From positions 22,742-86,741 of the forward strand of contig JBBDJF010000089.1 of assembly GCA_040880045.1 (NCBI GenBank): a stretch of 64,000 nt of DNA. Reading direction: 5' to 3'. This document shows positions 1-10,860 of this stretch, in pieces. The position numbers and the translations under genes are program-made. A model generated the notes under the pieces. It was not told the DNA's origin and did not search any database. It saw nothing but the letters and a program-made list of their open reading frames with translations. Each line of letters opens with the position of its first letter. Within the stretch, counting starts at the first letter, position 1. This DNA comes from Sneathiella sp040880045 (lineage in GTDB: Bacteria; Pseudomonadota; Alphaproteobacteria; Sneathiellales; Sneathiellaceae).

Positions 1-1
1 C

Positions 2-256
2 TCCGTGAGCGGGGTGATCGGCTTTGTCGGGCTGGTCGTACCGCATCTGGTGCGGCTGACACTCGGGCCGGATCACCGGCTGTTGATCCCGGCGTCCGCC
101 CTGCTCGGCGCGGCGCTGCTGGTGGTGGCGGATACAGCCGCGCGCACCATTGTGGCCCCGGCGGAGATGCCGGTCGGCATCCTGACAAGCCTGATTGGCG
201 GACCGTTTTTCCTCTGGCTTCTCGTCAAGCAATATGCCGGGAGGTTCAGCCTGTGA
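2..256 (+). CDS. FecCD-family ABC transporter permease, C-terminal end (heme type, partial)
   Basis: Only the last 84 codons are present and the gene begins before the window. The translation has the conserved SGVIGFVGLVVPHLVR segment of BtuC/FecCD/HmuU permeases, followed by a hydrophobic stretch and the usual GGPFFLWLL ending. This subunit forms the inner-membrane channel for heme, siderophore or cobalamin import. Its stop codon overlaps the GTG start of the ATPase gene by four bases (GTGA), so the two are translationally coupled. Heme specificity is inferred from the HmuV-like ATPase. The GTG at base 5 is an internal valine codon and not a start. Confidence 0.88.
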   Translation, partial: SVSGVIGFVGLVVPHLVRLTLGPDHRLLIPASALLGAALLVVADTAARTIVAPAEMPVGILTSLIGGPFFLWLLVKQYAGRFSL

Positions 257-1014
257 TCACCGCCGAGAATATCGGATATAAAATTGGCCCCAAGCAGATA
301 CTGGCGGATGTCTCCGCCGCGTTCGATAAAGGCAAGGTAAGCGCGATCCTCAGTCCGAATGGCGCGGGAAAATCCACATTGCTGAAATGCCTGACCGGAT
401 CGCTCAAGCCGGATACGGGCAGCATATTCATGGACGGCAAGGAACTGCAGCATTATTCGCTGGCCGACTTGTCCCGCAAGCGCGCCGTGCTGTCGCAGGC
501 CAATCCGATCAGCTTTCCCTTTACCGCACTCGAAATCGTTCTGATGGGCCGCAACCCCTATGAATTGGACCAGAGCGCGGCCCTGAATGCCGAGATCGCC
601 ATGGCGGCCCTTGACATGATGGATGCCTGGCATCTTCGTGACAGGTCCTTTCCCACGCTTTCGGGCGGCGAGCAGCAGCGGGTTCAGTTCGCGCGGGTTG
701 CCTCGCAGATATGGGAGCAGGAAGGCGCGTATCTGTTCCTGGACGAACCCACCTCGGCACTGGATTTAAAGCATCAGCATCAGTTGCTGGACCTTGTTCA
801 ATCGCTTTGCCGGCAACATGGTCTTGCGGTGATTATCGTCATGCATGATCTGAACCTCGCCTATCACTGCACGGATCACTGCTATTTCATCAAGGATGGC
901 CGTATTCAGGACAGCGGGGAGAGCCGCAGACTGATCAATGCGGAACTGATTTCAGAGATTTTTGATCTCCCGCTAAAATATGCCGGGATGCGGTTCGCCT
1001 CGCAGCAAGCATAA
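253..1014 (+). CDS. hmuV: Heme ABC transporter ATP-binding protein HmuV-like
   Basis: This 253-residue ABC ATPase powers the permease encoded just upstream. Walker A is SPNGAGKST (residues 34-42, with Ser where Gly is usual), the signature is LSGGEQQRV, Walker B is YLFLDEPTSAL, and a switch His lies in VIIVMHDLNLA. Length and motif spacing fit the HmuV/FecE branch, and the FARVASQIW segment is typical of HmuV. It starts with GTG inside the permease stop codon. The TonB receptor and periplasmic binding protein are not visible and may lie upstream. Heme is the likeliest substrate, although a ferric siderophore cannot be excluded. Confidence 0.87.
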   Translation: MITAENIGYKIGPKQILADVSAAFDKGKVSAILSPNGAGKSTLLKCLTGSLKPDTGSIFMDGKELQHYSLADLSRKRAVLSQANPISFPFTALEIVLMGRNPYELDQSAALNAEIAMAALDMMDAWHLRDRSFPTLSGGEQQRVQFARVASQIWEQEGAYLFLDEPTSALDLKHQHQLLDLVQSLCRQHGLAVIIVMHDLNLAYHCTDHCYFIKDGRIQDSGESRRLINAELISEIFDLPLKYAGMRFASQQA

Positions 1015-1117
1015 TTCCAGACCGAACCTGAAATTTCCCGATCACATTCTCTACTATGGGGAATGCGGCCCATGGATTAATATGCCAGACTTCCTTAGAG
1101 GTAAGCGTTAGAAGGGC

Positions 1118-2389
1118 GTGAGGGCGGAGAAGTTGGACAAGGCAGAAGACTCAGCGGAAATAATCGTAATTGGCGCCGGGATCATCGGTATTACCACGGC
1201 GATCGAGCTTCAGTCGATGGGTGCGAAGGTGACCGTTCTCGATCGGGAAGGCGTTGCCGCCGGGGCATCGCGTGGAAACGCAGGGGCCTTCGCCTTTTCC
1301 GATGCGGCGCCGGTGGCGTCCCCCGGTATCATGAAAAAGGCCCCGAAATGGTTGCTTGATCCGCTCGGCCCCTTATCCATTCCGCTGCCTTATGCCCTTA
1401 AAATTACGCCATGGATGTTCCGTTTCTGGCGGGCAAGCCGACCGGAGCAGGTGCGGGCGGGAATTGCGGCGCTGGTCGCCCTGATGACCGTTTCCAGGGA
1501 ACGCCTGGTACCCTTTATGGAGCAGACCGGCACCCATAACATGCTGCGCCAGCATGGTAATCTGCAACTCTATGAATCACGAAAAGCGTTTGAGGAAAGC
1601 CTGCCGTCCTGGCGGGAGCGGGCGTCGCGCGGGATTAATTTCACCGCGCTTACCAGCCCTGAAGAGATTATGGAACATCAATCCGGGCTAGACCGTCGCT
1701 TTGTTGGCGCCATATATACCAATGACTGGTATGGCATTTCCGATCCGAAGGATTATACAAACCGGCTTGGGGAGTATTTCCAGAGCCGTGGCGGGACTAT
1801 CCGCATTGCGGAGGCGGTCGCCGTTGAAACGACATCGGGCGACGTTTTCGTCATGCTGTCAGACGGGACGCGGCTCTCGGTGGGCCATGTGGTTATTGCC
1901 GCCGGGGCATGGTCGCATTTGCTGGCAAGGACACTCGGGGATCACATCCCGCTTGAGACAGAACGCGGCTACAACACGACGCTCCCGGTCGGAGCCTTCG
2001 ACCTCAAGCGCCAGCTCTCGTTCGAGGAGCATGGATTTGTCGTCAGTCCGCTATCGAGCGGCATTCGTGTCGGCGGGGCCGTTGAACTTGGCGGTCTGAA
2101 ACTGCCACCCAATTACCGCCGCGCTGACGCCCTGCTGAAAAAGGCGAAAGCCTTCCTGCCGGGACTGAAGACGGAGGGCGGGACGCAATGGATGGGATTT
2201 CGCCCTTCTTTGCCGGATTCAATTCCAGTCATTGGTCCTGCCACATGCTCGGATCGGGTGACCTATGCCTTTGGTCACGGGCATCTCGGCCTCACGCAAT
2301 CCGCCGGGACCGCGCGGATCGTGGCAAACCTCGTCATGGGTCGGGAAAATGCTGTTGATCTTGCCCCTTACAGTCCGCAACGCTTTTGA
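1118..2389 (+). CDS. FAD-dependent D-amino acid dehydrogenase (DadA family), probable D-hydroxyproline dehydrogenase
   Basis: This 423-residue flavoprotein has an N-terminal dinucleotide-binding motif VIGAGIIGITTA and a C-terminal GFRPSLPDSIPVIG segment typical of DAO/DadA enzymes, which oxidise D-amino acids to imino acids and pass electrons to the respiratory chain. The next gene, ten bases downstream, encodes a 4-hydroxyproline epimerase. The likely substrate is therefore cis-4-hydroxy-D-proline, the epimerase product; this part is inference. The start is GTG at 1118 with a purine-rich AGAAGGG just upstream. An alternative role is a general D-amino acid dehydrogenase. Confidence 0.82.
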   Translation: MRAEKLDKAEDSAEIIVIGAGIIGITTAIELQSMGAKVTVLDREGVAAGASRGNAGAFAFSDAAPVASPGIMKKAPKWLLDPLGPLSIPLPYALKITPWMFRFWRASRPEQVRAGIAALVALMTVSRERLVPFMEQTGTHNMLRQHGNLQLYESRKAFEESLPSWRERASRGINFTALTSPEEIMEHQSGLDRRFVGAIYTNDWYGISDPKDYTNRLGEYFQSRGGTIRIAEAVAVETTSGDVFVMLSDGTRLSVGHVVIAAGAWSHLLARTLGDHIPLETERGYNTTLPVGAFDLKRQLSFEEHGFVVSPLSSGIRVGGAVELGGLKLPPNYRRADALLKKAKAFLPGLKTEGGTQWMGFRPSLPDSIPVIGPATCSDRVTYAFGHGHLGLTQSAGTARIVANLVMGRENAVDLAPYSPQRF

Positions 2390-2399
2390 GGTAACGGTT

Positions 2400-3401
2400 A
2401 TGGCGCAAACTATATTCCAGTGCATAGATGGCCATACTTGCGGCAACCCGGTCCGCGTCGTGACGGAAGGTCCGCCCGAACTTGAAGGCTCAACCATGCT
2501 GGCGCGGCGTGCTGACTTTGTGGCCAAGCATGACTGGATTCGCGCCGGCCTGATGTTCGAGCCGCGAGGCCATGACCAGATGTCGGGCAGCATCCTCTAT
2601 CCGTCGACGCGGGCGGACTGCGATACCGGCATCCTCTTTATCGAAACTTCCGGCTGTCTGGCGATGTGCGGTCACGGGACGATCGGTACGGTGACCATCG
2701 CCATCGAGCAGGGCCTTGTCACCCCGCGGGAGCCGGGGCGCCTGCGTCTTGATACGCCCGCCGGACTGGTGATTGCGGAGTATCGTCAGGTCGGCGATTA
2801 TGTTGAGGAAGTGCGGATTACGAATGTCCCCTCCTTTCTTTATGCGGCCGGGCTGACGGTGCATTGCCCGGGGATTGGCGAGATCACCGTCGATGTTGCC
2901 TATGGCGGCAATTTTTATGCGATTGTCGAGCCGCAACAGCATTTTACCGATATGGCGGATTATTCGGCGCTGGATCTGATAGGGTGGAGCCCGCTCCTTC
3001 GCGCGGCATTGAACGAAAAATATGATTTCATCCATCCGGCGCAGCCCGATATCAATGGCCTGACCCATATCATGTGGACCGGCAAGCCGACGCAGGAAGG
3101 GGCGACGGCGCGCAATGTGGTGTTTTACGGTGACAAGGCGCTGGATCGCTCTCCTTGCGGGACGGGCACGTCGGCGCGCATGGCGCAGCTGGTTGCGCGT
3201 GGAGAATTATCCGTTGGAGACGACTTTATACATGAGAGTATTATCGGGTCCGAGTTCAAAGGCCGGGTGGAGGGTATGACAACCGCCGCGAATTACACCG
3301 CGATTATTCCCTCGGTCGGGGGATGGGCGCGGGTGACCGGCTTTAACAGGATCATAATCGATGATCGCGATCCCTTCGCCCATGGATTTGTTGTGAGATG
3401 A
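2400..3401 (+). CDS. 4-hydroxyproline 2-epimerase (proline racemase family)
   Basis: This 333-residue protein carries both catalytic cysteines of the family: Cys90 in the MCGHGT motif and Cys253 in SPCGTGTSAR. Two cysteines mark epimerases or racemases; the related trans-3-hydroxyproline dehydratases replace one of them. It should convert trans-4-hydroxy-L-proline to cis-4-hydroxy-D-proline in the cytoplasm. The frame stays open further upstream, but the ATG at 2400 gives MAQTIFQCIDGHTCGNPVR, the usual N-terminus, and lies ten bases after the previous stop. It sits between a D-amino acid dehydrogenase and an enolase-superfamily dehydratase. A proline racemase activity is a less likely alternative. 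Confidence 0.88.
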   Translation: MAQTIFQCIDGHTCGNPVRVVTEGPPELEGSTMLARRADFVAKHDWIRAGLMFEPRGHDQMSGSILYPSTRADCDTGILFIETSGCLAMCGHGTIGTVTIAIEQGLVTPREPGRLRLDTPAGLVIAEYRQVGDYVEEVRITNVPSFLYAAGLTVHCPGIGEITVDVAYGGNFYAIVEPQQHFTDMADYSALDLIGWSPLLRAALNEKYDFIHPAQPDINGLTHIMWTGKPTQEGATARNVVFYGDKALDRSPCGTGTSARMAQLVARGELSVGDDFIHESIIGSEFKGRVEGMTTAANYTAIIPSVGGWARVTGFNRIIIDDRDPFAHGFVVR

Positions 3402-3411
3402 GGAAAGAGAC

Positions 3412-4515
3412 ATGAAAATCACCGCAATCAAGGCCTGGCAAATCGACTTGCCCCTGAAAGAGGGGCGGTATAGCTGGTCCAACGGCAATTTTGTCGAGGT
3501 TTTCGACAGCACCGTTGTTGCCGTCGAAACTGACCAAGGGGTGACTGGCTATGCGGAATGCTGCCCGCTTGGCTCGACTTATCTTCCGTCTTACGCTAAG
3601 GGCGTTCGCGCCGGTCTTCTGGAAATCGGTCCTCACCTGATCGGGCGGCACCCGCTCGCGCTTCATGAAATCAACCGCGTGATGGATAGCGCGCTGCGCG
3701 GTCATCCTTACGCCAAGGCACCGATTGATATCGCCTGCTGGGACATACTGGGTAAGGCGACGGGGCAGCCGGTCTATATGCTGCTGGGCGGGGCGATGCA
3801 GGAGGATGTGGCGCTCTACCGGGCGATCTCGCAGGAAAGCCCGGACCGGATGGCCGCCAGGATAAAAGGCTACAGCGAGGAAGGCTATACGAAGTTCCAG
3901 CTCAAGGTCGGTGGCGATGCGAATGAGGATATAGACCGCATTCACGCGACCCGCGCCATCCTGAAGAAAAGCGATATCCTTGTCGCCGATGCCAATACGG
4001 GCTGGACAAAACATGAGGCGGCACGGGTTGTCGGGGCGGTTGCCGACCTTGATGTCTATATCGAGCAACCCTGCATGACCTATGAAGAATCGCTATCTAT
4101 CCGCCGCCGCACGTCTCTCCCTTTCGTGCTGGATGAGGTGATAGACGGCGCTGGAACCCTCGTGCGCGGGATCGCCGAAGACGCCATGGATGTGATCAAC
4201 CTGAAAATATCCAAGGTCGGCGGGTTGACGCGCGCGCGGCTGATGCGGGATCTTTGCGTTGCCTCCGGTATTCCCATGACGATCGAGGATACCTGGGGCG
4301 GCGATATAACAACGGCCGCGATTGCCCATCTCGCGCGCTCGACACCGGAGGAATTCTGCTTCTCCGCTACCGATTTCAATTCCTACGGCACCGTGACATT
4401 CGCGCAAGGGGCGCCAGCGCGCGTCAATGGCCGGATGACGGCGCCCGATGATCCGGGCCTTGGCATCACACCGGATTTCAACGTCCTGGGCGATCCCGTG
4501 ATCACCATAAGCTGA
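3412..4515 (+). CDS. Enolase-superfamily dehydratase, probable cis-3-hydroxy-L-proline dehydratase
   Basis: This 367-residue mandelate-racemase-type barrel begins MKITAIKAWQIDLPLKEGRY. It has the family features KFQLKVGG, metal-ligand segments VADANTGW, IEQPCMTYEE and LDEVIDG, and a second catalytic Lys in LKISKVGG. The whole sequence closely recalls the Labrenzia-type cis-3-hydroxy-L-proline dehydratase, which makes delta-1-pyrroline-2-carboxylate. The hydroxyproline context (two genes directly upstream, ten-base spacing, GAGGAAAGAG ribosome site) supports this. An alternative is a hydroxyproline-betaine epimerase, but the sequence looks less like that subgroup. Confidence 0.8.
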   Translation: MKITAIKAWQIDLPLKEGRYSWSNGNFVEVFDSTVVAVETDQGVTGYAECCPLGSTYLPSYAKGVRAGLLEIGPHLIGRHPLALHEINRVMDSALRGHPYAKAPIDIACWDILGKATGQPVYMLLGGAMQEDVALYRAISQESPDRMAARIKGYSEEGYTKFQLKVGGDANEDIDRIHATRAILKKSDILVADANTGWTKHEAARVVGAVADLDVYIEQPCMTYEESLSIRRRTSLPFVLDEVIDGAGTLVRGIAEDAMDVINLKISKVGGLTRARLMRDLCVASGIPMTIEDTWGGDITTAAIAHLARSTPEEFCFSATDFNSYGTVTFAQGAPARVNGRMTAPDDPGLGITPDFNVLGDPVITIS

Positions 4516-4629
4516 CGCGATCCGCTTGCGCTTCGCGGCCTTAACCGCGTAAAGTCATATTTCGCAGACGTTGGCGTCCGGGCGCAAGAATAAGCAAGAA
4601 CAAACAAATCATCTGAAGGAAGAGACGAC

Positions 4630-5523
4630 ATGCCAAAGATTTCCGCAAACGGGGTAGAGCTGGAATATGAAACACGGGGCGATGCCTCAGGCGAGCCGAT
4701 CGTCCTGATTGGCGGGGTTGGCGTGCAGCTGGCGTCCTGGAGTGACGCATTCCTCGACGCCCTGGTCGAGAACGGGTTTTTTGTCATCCTGCATGACAAT
4801 CGCGACGTCGGAAAGTCGACCAAGTTCGACGACTGGGGCCCAGCGGATATCCCGGCGGCCTTCGCGCAGGCCCGTGCGCGGGAGACGGTGTCCGCGCCCT
4901 ACACACTGGAAGACATGGCGGATGACGCGGCAGAGCTGATCGCGGCGCTTGGCATCGAGAAGGCGCATTTTCTCGGAAGCTCCAACGGCGGGGCGATTGC
5001 CCAGACCCTTGCCTATCGACGGCCGGAGCGGGTGAAATCGCTGGTCTCTGTCATGGCGACCTCCGGTCGCCGCGGATTGCCGCGCCCTGAGCAGAAAGCC
5101 GCCGAATGGCTGACCAAACCACGCAATCCCGCCGGAACGCTTGAGGGCGCCATGGACGAGGCGGTGGAGACGGCCCAGATTATCGGCAGTCCCGGCTTTC
5201 CGGTTGAGGAGGCAGCCTTGCGAAAGGAAGCCACCGCGCTCTACGAAAGATCATTCTATCCCTACGGGAACAGCCGCCACCTGCTGGCCAGCCTTGCCTC
5301 CGGTGACAGCCGTGTCGCCCATCTGTCTGAGATTACGGCTCCCACAGTTGTGATCCATGGCCGCGAAGACCCGCTGGTCCCGCTCGGCTGCGCCGAAGAT
5401 GTGCAGAAGTCCATCCCCGGGGCCGAGATGGTTGTTATCGACGGCATGGGCCATAATATTCCGGATGGCGCCGTGCCGACCATTGTCGAGGCGATTACCA
5501 GAAACGCGAAAAGGGCAAACTGA
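4630..5523 (+). CDS. Alpha/beta hydrolase
   Basis: This 297-residue alpha/beta-fold hydrolase shows nucleophile Ser118 in GSSNGG, Asp247 in GREDPLVP and His275 in GMGHNIPD, a complete catalytic triad. The HDNRDVGKS segment near residue 57 marks the oxyanion and lid region common to esterases and epoxide-hydrolase-like proteins. It has no signal peptide, so it is cytoplasmic. An AGGAAGAGACGAC ribosome site precedes the ATG. It lies 42 bases ahead of a transglutaminase-like gene and then an acyl-CoA synthetase, suggesting ester or lactone hydrolysis before CoA activation. The substrate is unknown. Confidence 0.8.
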   Translation: MPKISANGVELEYETRGDASGEPIVLIGGVGVQLASWSDAFLDALVENGFFVILHDNRDVGKSTKFDDWGPADIPAAFAQARARETVSAPYTLEDMADDAAELIAALGIEKAHFLGSSNGGAIAQTLAYRRPERVKSLVSVMATSGRRGLPRPEQKAAEWLTKPRNPAGTLEGAMDEAVETAQIIGSPGFPVEEAALRKEATALYERSFYPYGNSRHLLASLASGDSRVAHLSEITAPTVVIHGREDPLVPLGCAEDVQKSIPGAEMVVIDGMGHNIPDGAVPTIVEAITRNAKRAN

Positions 5524-5565
5524 GACCACGCGCTATTTTAAAGGCCACAAAAGAAAGGCTGTAAA

Positions 5566-6258
5566 ATGAAGACGGATTTTCCTGAATTTCTCGAGCCGGG
5601 ACCTACGGTTGATTCCGATAATCCCGACATAATCGCGTTTGTCGAACGGGTTGCCGGCGACGGCGGTTCCGATAAGGAGAAAGCCATAAAGCTCTATTAC
5701 GCCGTCCGCGATGAGCTTCGCTACGATCCTTATAGTTCGACACTGGAGGTGAAGGGACTGAAGGCGAGCACGACGCTTGCCGAAGGGCGCGGCTATTGCG
5801 TCTCCAAGGCGATCCTGCTGGCGGCGGCCTGCCGGGCGGCGGGAATTCCGGCCCGGCTCGGCTATGCCGATGTTCGCAATCACATGTCGACCGAGAAAAT
5901 GCGGGAACGGATGCAGACGGATATTTTCTACTGGCATGGCTATACCGATATTTATCTTGACGGCAAATGGGTCAAGTCGACGCCCGCCTTCAATATCGAG
6001 CTCTGTGACAAGTTCGGCCTGAAGCCGCTTGATTTCGACGGGGAGGAAGACTCGATCTATCATCCGATCGATAAATCCGGCAACCGCCATATGGAATATC
6101 TCAACTATCGCGGCGAATTTTCCGAACCGCCCCTTGCGGCGATGCTGGAGACTTTCGTCACCCATTACCCGCATTGGCGCAACCGCGAAAATAGCGCAAA
6201 AGGCGATTTCGAGGCGGAGGTAACAGCGGAAACCGCGCGCGCAGAACAAGGCAAATAG
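5566..6258 (+). CDS. Transglutaminase-like domain protein (first of two paralogues)
   Basis: This 230-residue protein has the transglutaminase/protease-like core: Cys78 in GYCVSKA, then RAAGIPARLGYADVRNH, His124 in WHGYTD and STPAFN in the third catalytic position. Bacterial members act as cysteine amidases or proteases, or are uncharacterised. It has no signal peptide. A paralogue at 32180-32893 shares the VRDELRYDPYS and HMEYLNYRG segments almost exactly. It is cotranscribed with the alpha/beta hydrolase, 42 bases apart. I do not know its substrate, and the fold alone does not give a reaction. Confidence 0.72.
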   Translation: MKTDFPEFLEPGPTVDSDNPDIIAFVERVAGDGGSDKEKAIKLYYAVRDELRYDPYSSTLEVKGLKASTTLAEGRGYCVSKAILLAAACRAAGIPARLGYADVRNHMSTEKMRERMQTDIFYWHGYTDIYLDGKWVKSTPAFNIELCDKFGLKPLDFDGEEDSIYHPIDKSGNRHMEYLNYRGEFSEPPLAAMLETFVTHYPHWRNRENSAKGDFEAEVTAETARAEQGK

Positions 6259-6325
6259 TACATGTGACAAGCCGGTTCGATTGGCGTAAGCTGCGTTTCA
6301 ACAGGGACATTAAGGGAGGAACGCC

Positions 6326-8068
6326 ATGTCAACTGCGCATGAACAGGCGCCGTCAGGGAAGGCCGATGTTGAAAAGCCGATAATCGCGCCTGTGGATAAT
6401 CGTTCTTACGTGGCGGGGGATAAATCGAGCCCGCTGCGTCACCAGACTATTCCACAAATGCTGCGCGAAACGGTTGCGATATTCGGATCGCGAGAGGCCG
6501 TCACCTTTCCGCTACAGGATATCTCGCTGAGCTATGAGGAGCTTGCCCGGCGGGTTGACGCGTTCGCCGCAGGGCTGCTTGCGCTCGGGCTGGAGAAGGG
6601 GGACCGGATCGGCATCTGGTCGCCAAATAACCTGCAGTGGATACTGACGCAATATGCAACGGCCCGGATCGGGCTGATCCTCGTCAATATCAACCCCGCC
6701 TACCGCCTGTCGGAGCTGGAGTATGCCCTGAACAAATCGGGCTGCAAGGCGCTGGTCGCGGCGGAAAAGTTCAAGACATCGGATTACCTCAAGATGATCC
6801 GCACGCTTGCCCCGGAACTTGAGAAGTCGGCGCCGGGCGCACTCCGGGCGGCGAAACTGCCGTCGCTTGAAATCGTGATCGGCCTGACGGAAGATCCGGG
6901 GCCGGGCATCTATCCGTTCTCAAAAATTGAATCGCTGGGCGGGGAGACGGAATTCGCCCGTCTTGACGATATTACCCGCTCTCTTACTCCTGATGATCCG
7001 ATCAATATCCAGTTCACCTCCGGGACGACAGGGGCGCCAAAAGGGGCGACCCTGACCCATTTCAATATCGTCAATAATGCCGCCCATACCGTCGGGCGCA
7101 TGAACTTCACGGAGAAGGACCGCCTCTGCATTCCCGTACCGCTCTATCACTGTTTTGGCATGGTCATGGGATCGCTCGGTTGTGTCAGCGCTGGCGCGAC
7201 GATGGTGTTCCCGGGTGAAGCCTTTGATCCGGAAGAGACGCTGCTGGCCATATAGAAAGCTGGCTGTACGGCGCTTTACGGCGTGCCGACGATGTTTGTC
7301 GCCATGGTGGATCATCCGCGCCTGAAAGAGCTGGATTTCTCCAGCCTTCGCACGGGTGTGATGGCGGGCGCACCCTGCCCGATAGAGGTGATGAAGAAGG
7401 TGATTGACCGGATGAATATGTCAGAGGTCACCATCTGTTACGGCATGACGGAAACCTCCCCGGTCTCCTTCCAGAGCAATGTCGACGACCCGCTTGAAAA
7501 GCGCGTCTCCACCGTTGGCCGCATTCATCCGCATGTCGAGGTGCGCGTGGTGGATGAGACTGGGGCGGATGTCCCGGTCGGTGAGCGCGGGGAGCTGTGG
7601 ACACGCGGCTATTCCGTGATGCGCGGCTATTGGGATGACGCGGAAAAAACGGATGAGGCCATTGTCGAGGGAGGCTGGATGCGCACCGGCGATCTCGCGA
7701 CGCTGGATGAGGAAGGATATTGCCGTATTGTCGGCCGCCTGAAAGACATGATTATTCGTGGCGGCGAGAATATCTATCCCCGGGAGATCGAGGAGTTTCT
7801 CTTCACCCATGTTGATATTCAGGAAGTGCAGGTCTTCGGTGTGCCGAGTGAGAAATTCGGGGAGGAAGTCTGTGCCTGGATCGTTTCCCGCGCCGGGTCA
7901 ACCCTCGATGAGGAAGCTGTGAAAGCCTATTGCAAGGACCAGATTGCGCATTACAAGGTCCCGCGTTATGTTCGCTTCGTCACGGAGCTTCCGATGACCG
8001 TCACCGGCAAGCCGCAGAAATTCATCATGCGTGACCAGATGATCGAAACACTTTTAAATGAAAATTAA
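6326..8068 (+). pseudogene. Long-chain/medium-chain acyl-CoA synthetase interrupted by an in-frame TAG
   Basis: Read through, the gene would encode 580 residues of an AMP-forming acyl-CoA synthetase (FadD/ACSF2-like). The P-loop FTSGTTGAPKGATLTH lies in the first half. In the second half come CYGMTETSPVSF, the hinge GRLKDMIIRGGENIYPREIEE and the C-terminal lysine in TGKPQKF. A TAG at 7253-7255 (codon 310) splits it, and the same frame resumes at once with KAGCTALYGVPTMF, where relatives carry Glu or Gln before Lys/Arg. A single base change explains the stop. The second half has no good ribosome site of its own. It could be a true nonsense mutation, a sequencing error or a read-through codon. 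A strong AAGGGAGG site precedes the ATG at 6326. Confidence 0.8.
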
Positions 8069-8109
8069 CCGGTTAAATTAATCTGATTTAGAAGTATGCT
8101 TTAGGATCA

Positions 8110-8129
8110 AGAAAGTAATTTAACTTTCT
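8110..8129. terminator. AT-rich hairpin between convergent genes, possible terminator
   Basis: A perfect 7-bp inverted repeat (AGAAAGT and ACTTTCT) with a six-base loop lies in the 81-bp gap between the acyl-CoA synthetase (+) and the saccharopine dehydrogenase (-). The gap is markedly more AT-rich than its surroundings. There is no clean U-tract on either strand, so termination is only a weak guess. Confidence 0.3.
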
Positions 8130-8149
8130 GATATTAATCGATTTTCAAA

Positions 8150-9220
8150 TCACACCTTGGCAACATGTTCGTCGAATATATCTTTCGCGCGGGCCCAGAC
8201 GCCGCTGTTTATCCGGTCAAGTGTCTTGAGGGACGGCAGGAGTTGCGCCGCATAATCCTCACTGCTTTCCACCGGCAGCAGGGACGGCAGGTTGTCAATC
8301 GCCATCACATCGAGCGGCGGCGTCTCCGCTACCCGGATCACCGGATGATCGAAGGACGTGGCGTGATCATAAATCGGGATCGGGTTGTACGGGCTGTTCG
8401 GATCGCAGGAGACATCGGCAATCACGGCAAGCCGTCGCGGCGACCCCAGGGCAGACTTTGGCACGAAAACCGGGACGCCTTCGCGGGCGAGGATACAGTT
8501 CACGAAAATATCGTGATCGAGAATTTCCGGGAATGGGCCGCCATGGGCCGTTTCCGCCATATCCCATTTCAGAACGTCGAGGCCAAGCGCTTCCAGGCAA
8601 TCACTTGCGCCCCTGCCAACCCGTCCCAGCGCGCCGATGACAATCGCGGTCGGCTTCAGCGTGCCGGTTTCAAGGACCGCAGCAAGATTTCTCTTAAGTT
8701 CGCTCATCAGCATGTCACGCCCGGGATATATGTGTATCTGATCGGGGCCGGGACCCTCACCGCGTTTTTCCGCATTCCAGACCATGAGGCCAATGGCCGC
8801 TCCGGCGAAGCCGGCCCAGTACCCGAAGGCGGCGACACGCCTGCCGATATCATCGGTGAGATATTCCAGATCATAAAGCACCCCGCCGCCCGCCTTGAAC
8901 CGGCGGAGGAGGGCGGGACCATCCGCCTGTCCCTTATAGGCGTGGCCGAACATGATATGCCGGTGGGGAAGTGGGGTGTCGCCTTCCGGCAGTTCCTTGA
9001 GCCCGAAGATAATGGCGTCCTTCGGAGCGTCAGGCCAGCTTCCCTCTGCCGCGATGTCACAGCCTGTCTTCTGATAATCCTCTATGGGAATGGCCCGGCA
9101 GCCTGATTCCTCCACCGTGACGGACATACCCGTCGCCATCAGGGCGCGGACCCCTTCAGGAGTGATACCGGTCCGCTGCTCATTCTCGCGCTGTTCGGCG
9201 CGTACCCAGATATGGGTCAT
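8150..9220 (-). CDS. Saccharopine dehydrogenase (NAD+, L-lysine-forming type)
   Basis: This 356-residue protein opens with WVRAEQRENEQRTGITPEGV, the signature of LYS1/alanine-dehydrogenase-like saccharopine dehydrogenases, and has a Rossmann segment VIGALGRVGRGASD around residue 200. The enzyme interconverts lysine plus 2-oxoglutarate and saccharopine with NAD(H). The upstream gene, 20 bases away on the same strand, encodes an aminoadipate-semialdehyde dehydrogenase, so the pair is most simply read as lysine catabolism through saccharopine. The glutamate-forming partner enzyme is not in the window. The GGAGAAGAG ribosome site is well placed. Confidence 0.85.
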   Translation of the reverse strand: MTHIWVRAEQRENEQRTGITPEGVRALMATGMSVTVEESGCRAIPIEDYQKTGCDIAAEGSWPDAPKDAIIFGLKELPEGDTPLPHRHIMFGHAYKGQADGPALLRRFKAGGGVLYDLEYLTDDIGRRVAAFGYWAGFAGAAIGLMVWNAEKRGEGPGPDQIHIYPGRDMLMSELKRNLAAVLETGTLKPTAIVIGALGRVGRGASDCLEALGLDVLKWDMAETAHGGPFPEILDHDIFVNCILAREGVPVFVPKSALGSPRRLAVIADVSCDPNSPYNPIPIYDHATSFDHPVIRVAETPPLDVMAIDNLPSLLPVESSEDYAAQLLPSLKTLDRINSGVWARAKDIFDEHVAKV

Positions 9221-9240
9221 GTCGCTCTTCTCCTTCCCGC

Positions 9241-10749
<1,509 letters not shown>

Positions 10750-10860
10750 TGCATTCATTCCTTTATTCAAGAACCGGAAGCTGGCGATCCCCTGACCGCT
10801 GCATTTCCCTACTTCTATCGCGTATCGGCGGGAGTTTAAAGCCTGTGAGCCGATCCGCGC

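Noticed and set aside
7253..7255. Pyrrolysine or other recoded amber codon
   Set aside because: The position is not in a methylamine methyltransferase, no pyl genes are seen, and homologues usually carry Glu or Gln there, so a point mutation or error fits better.
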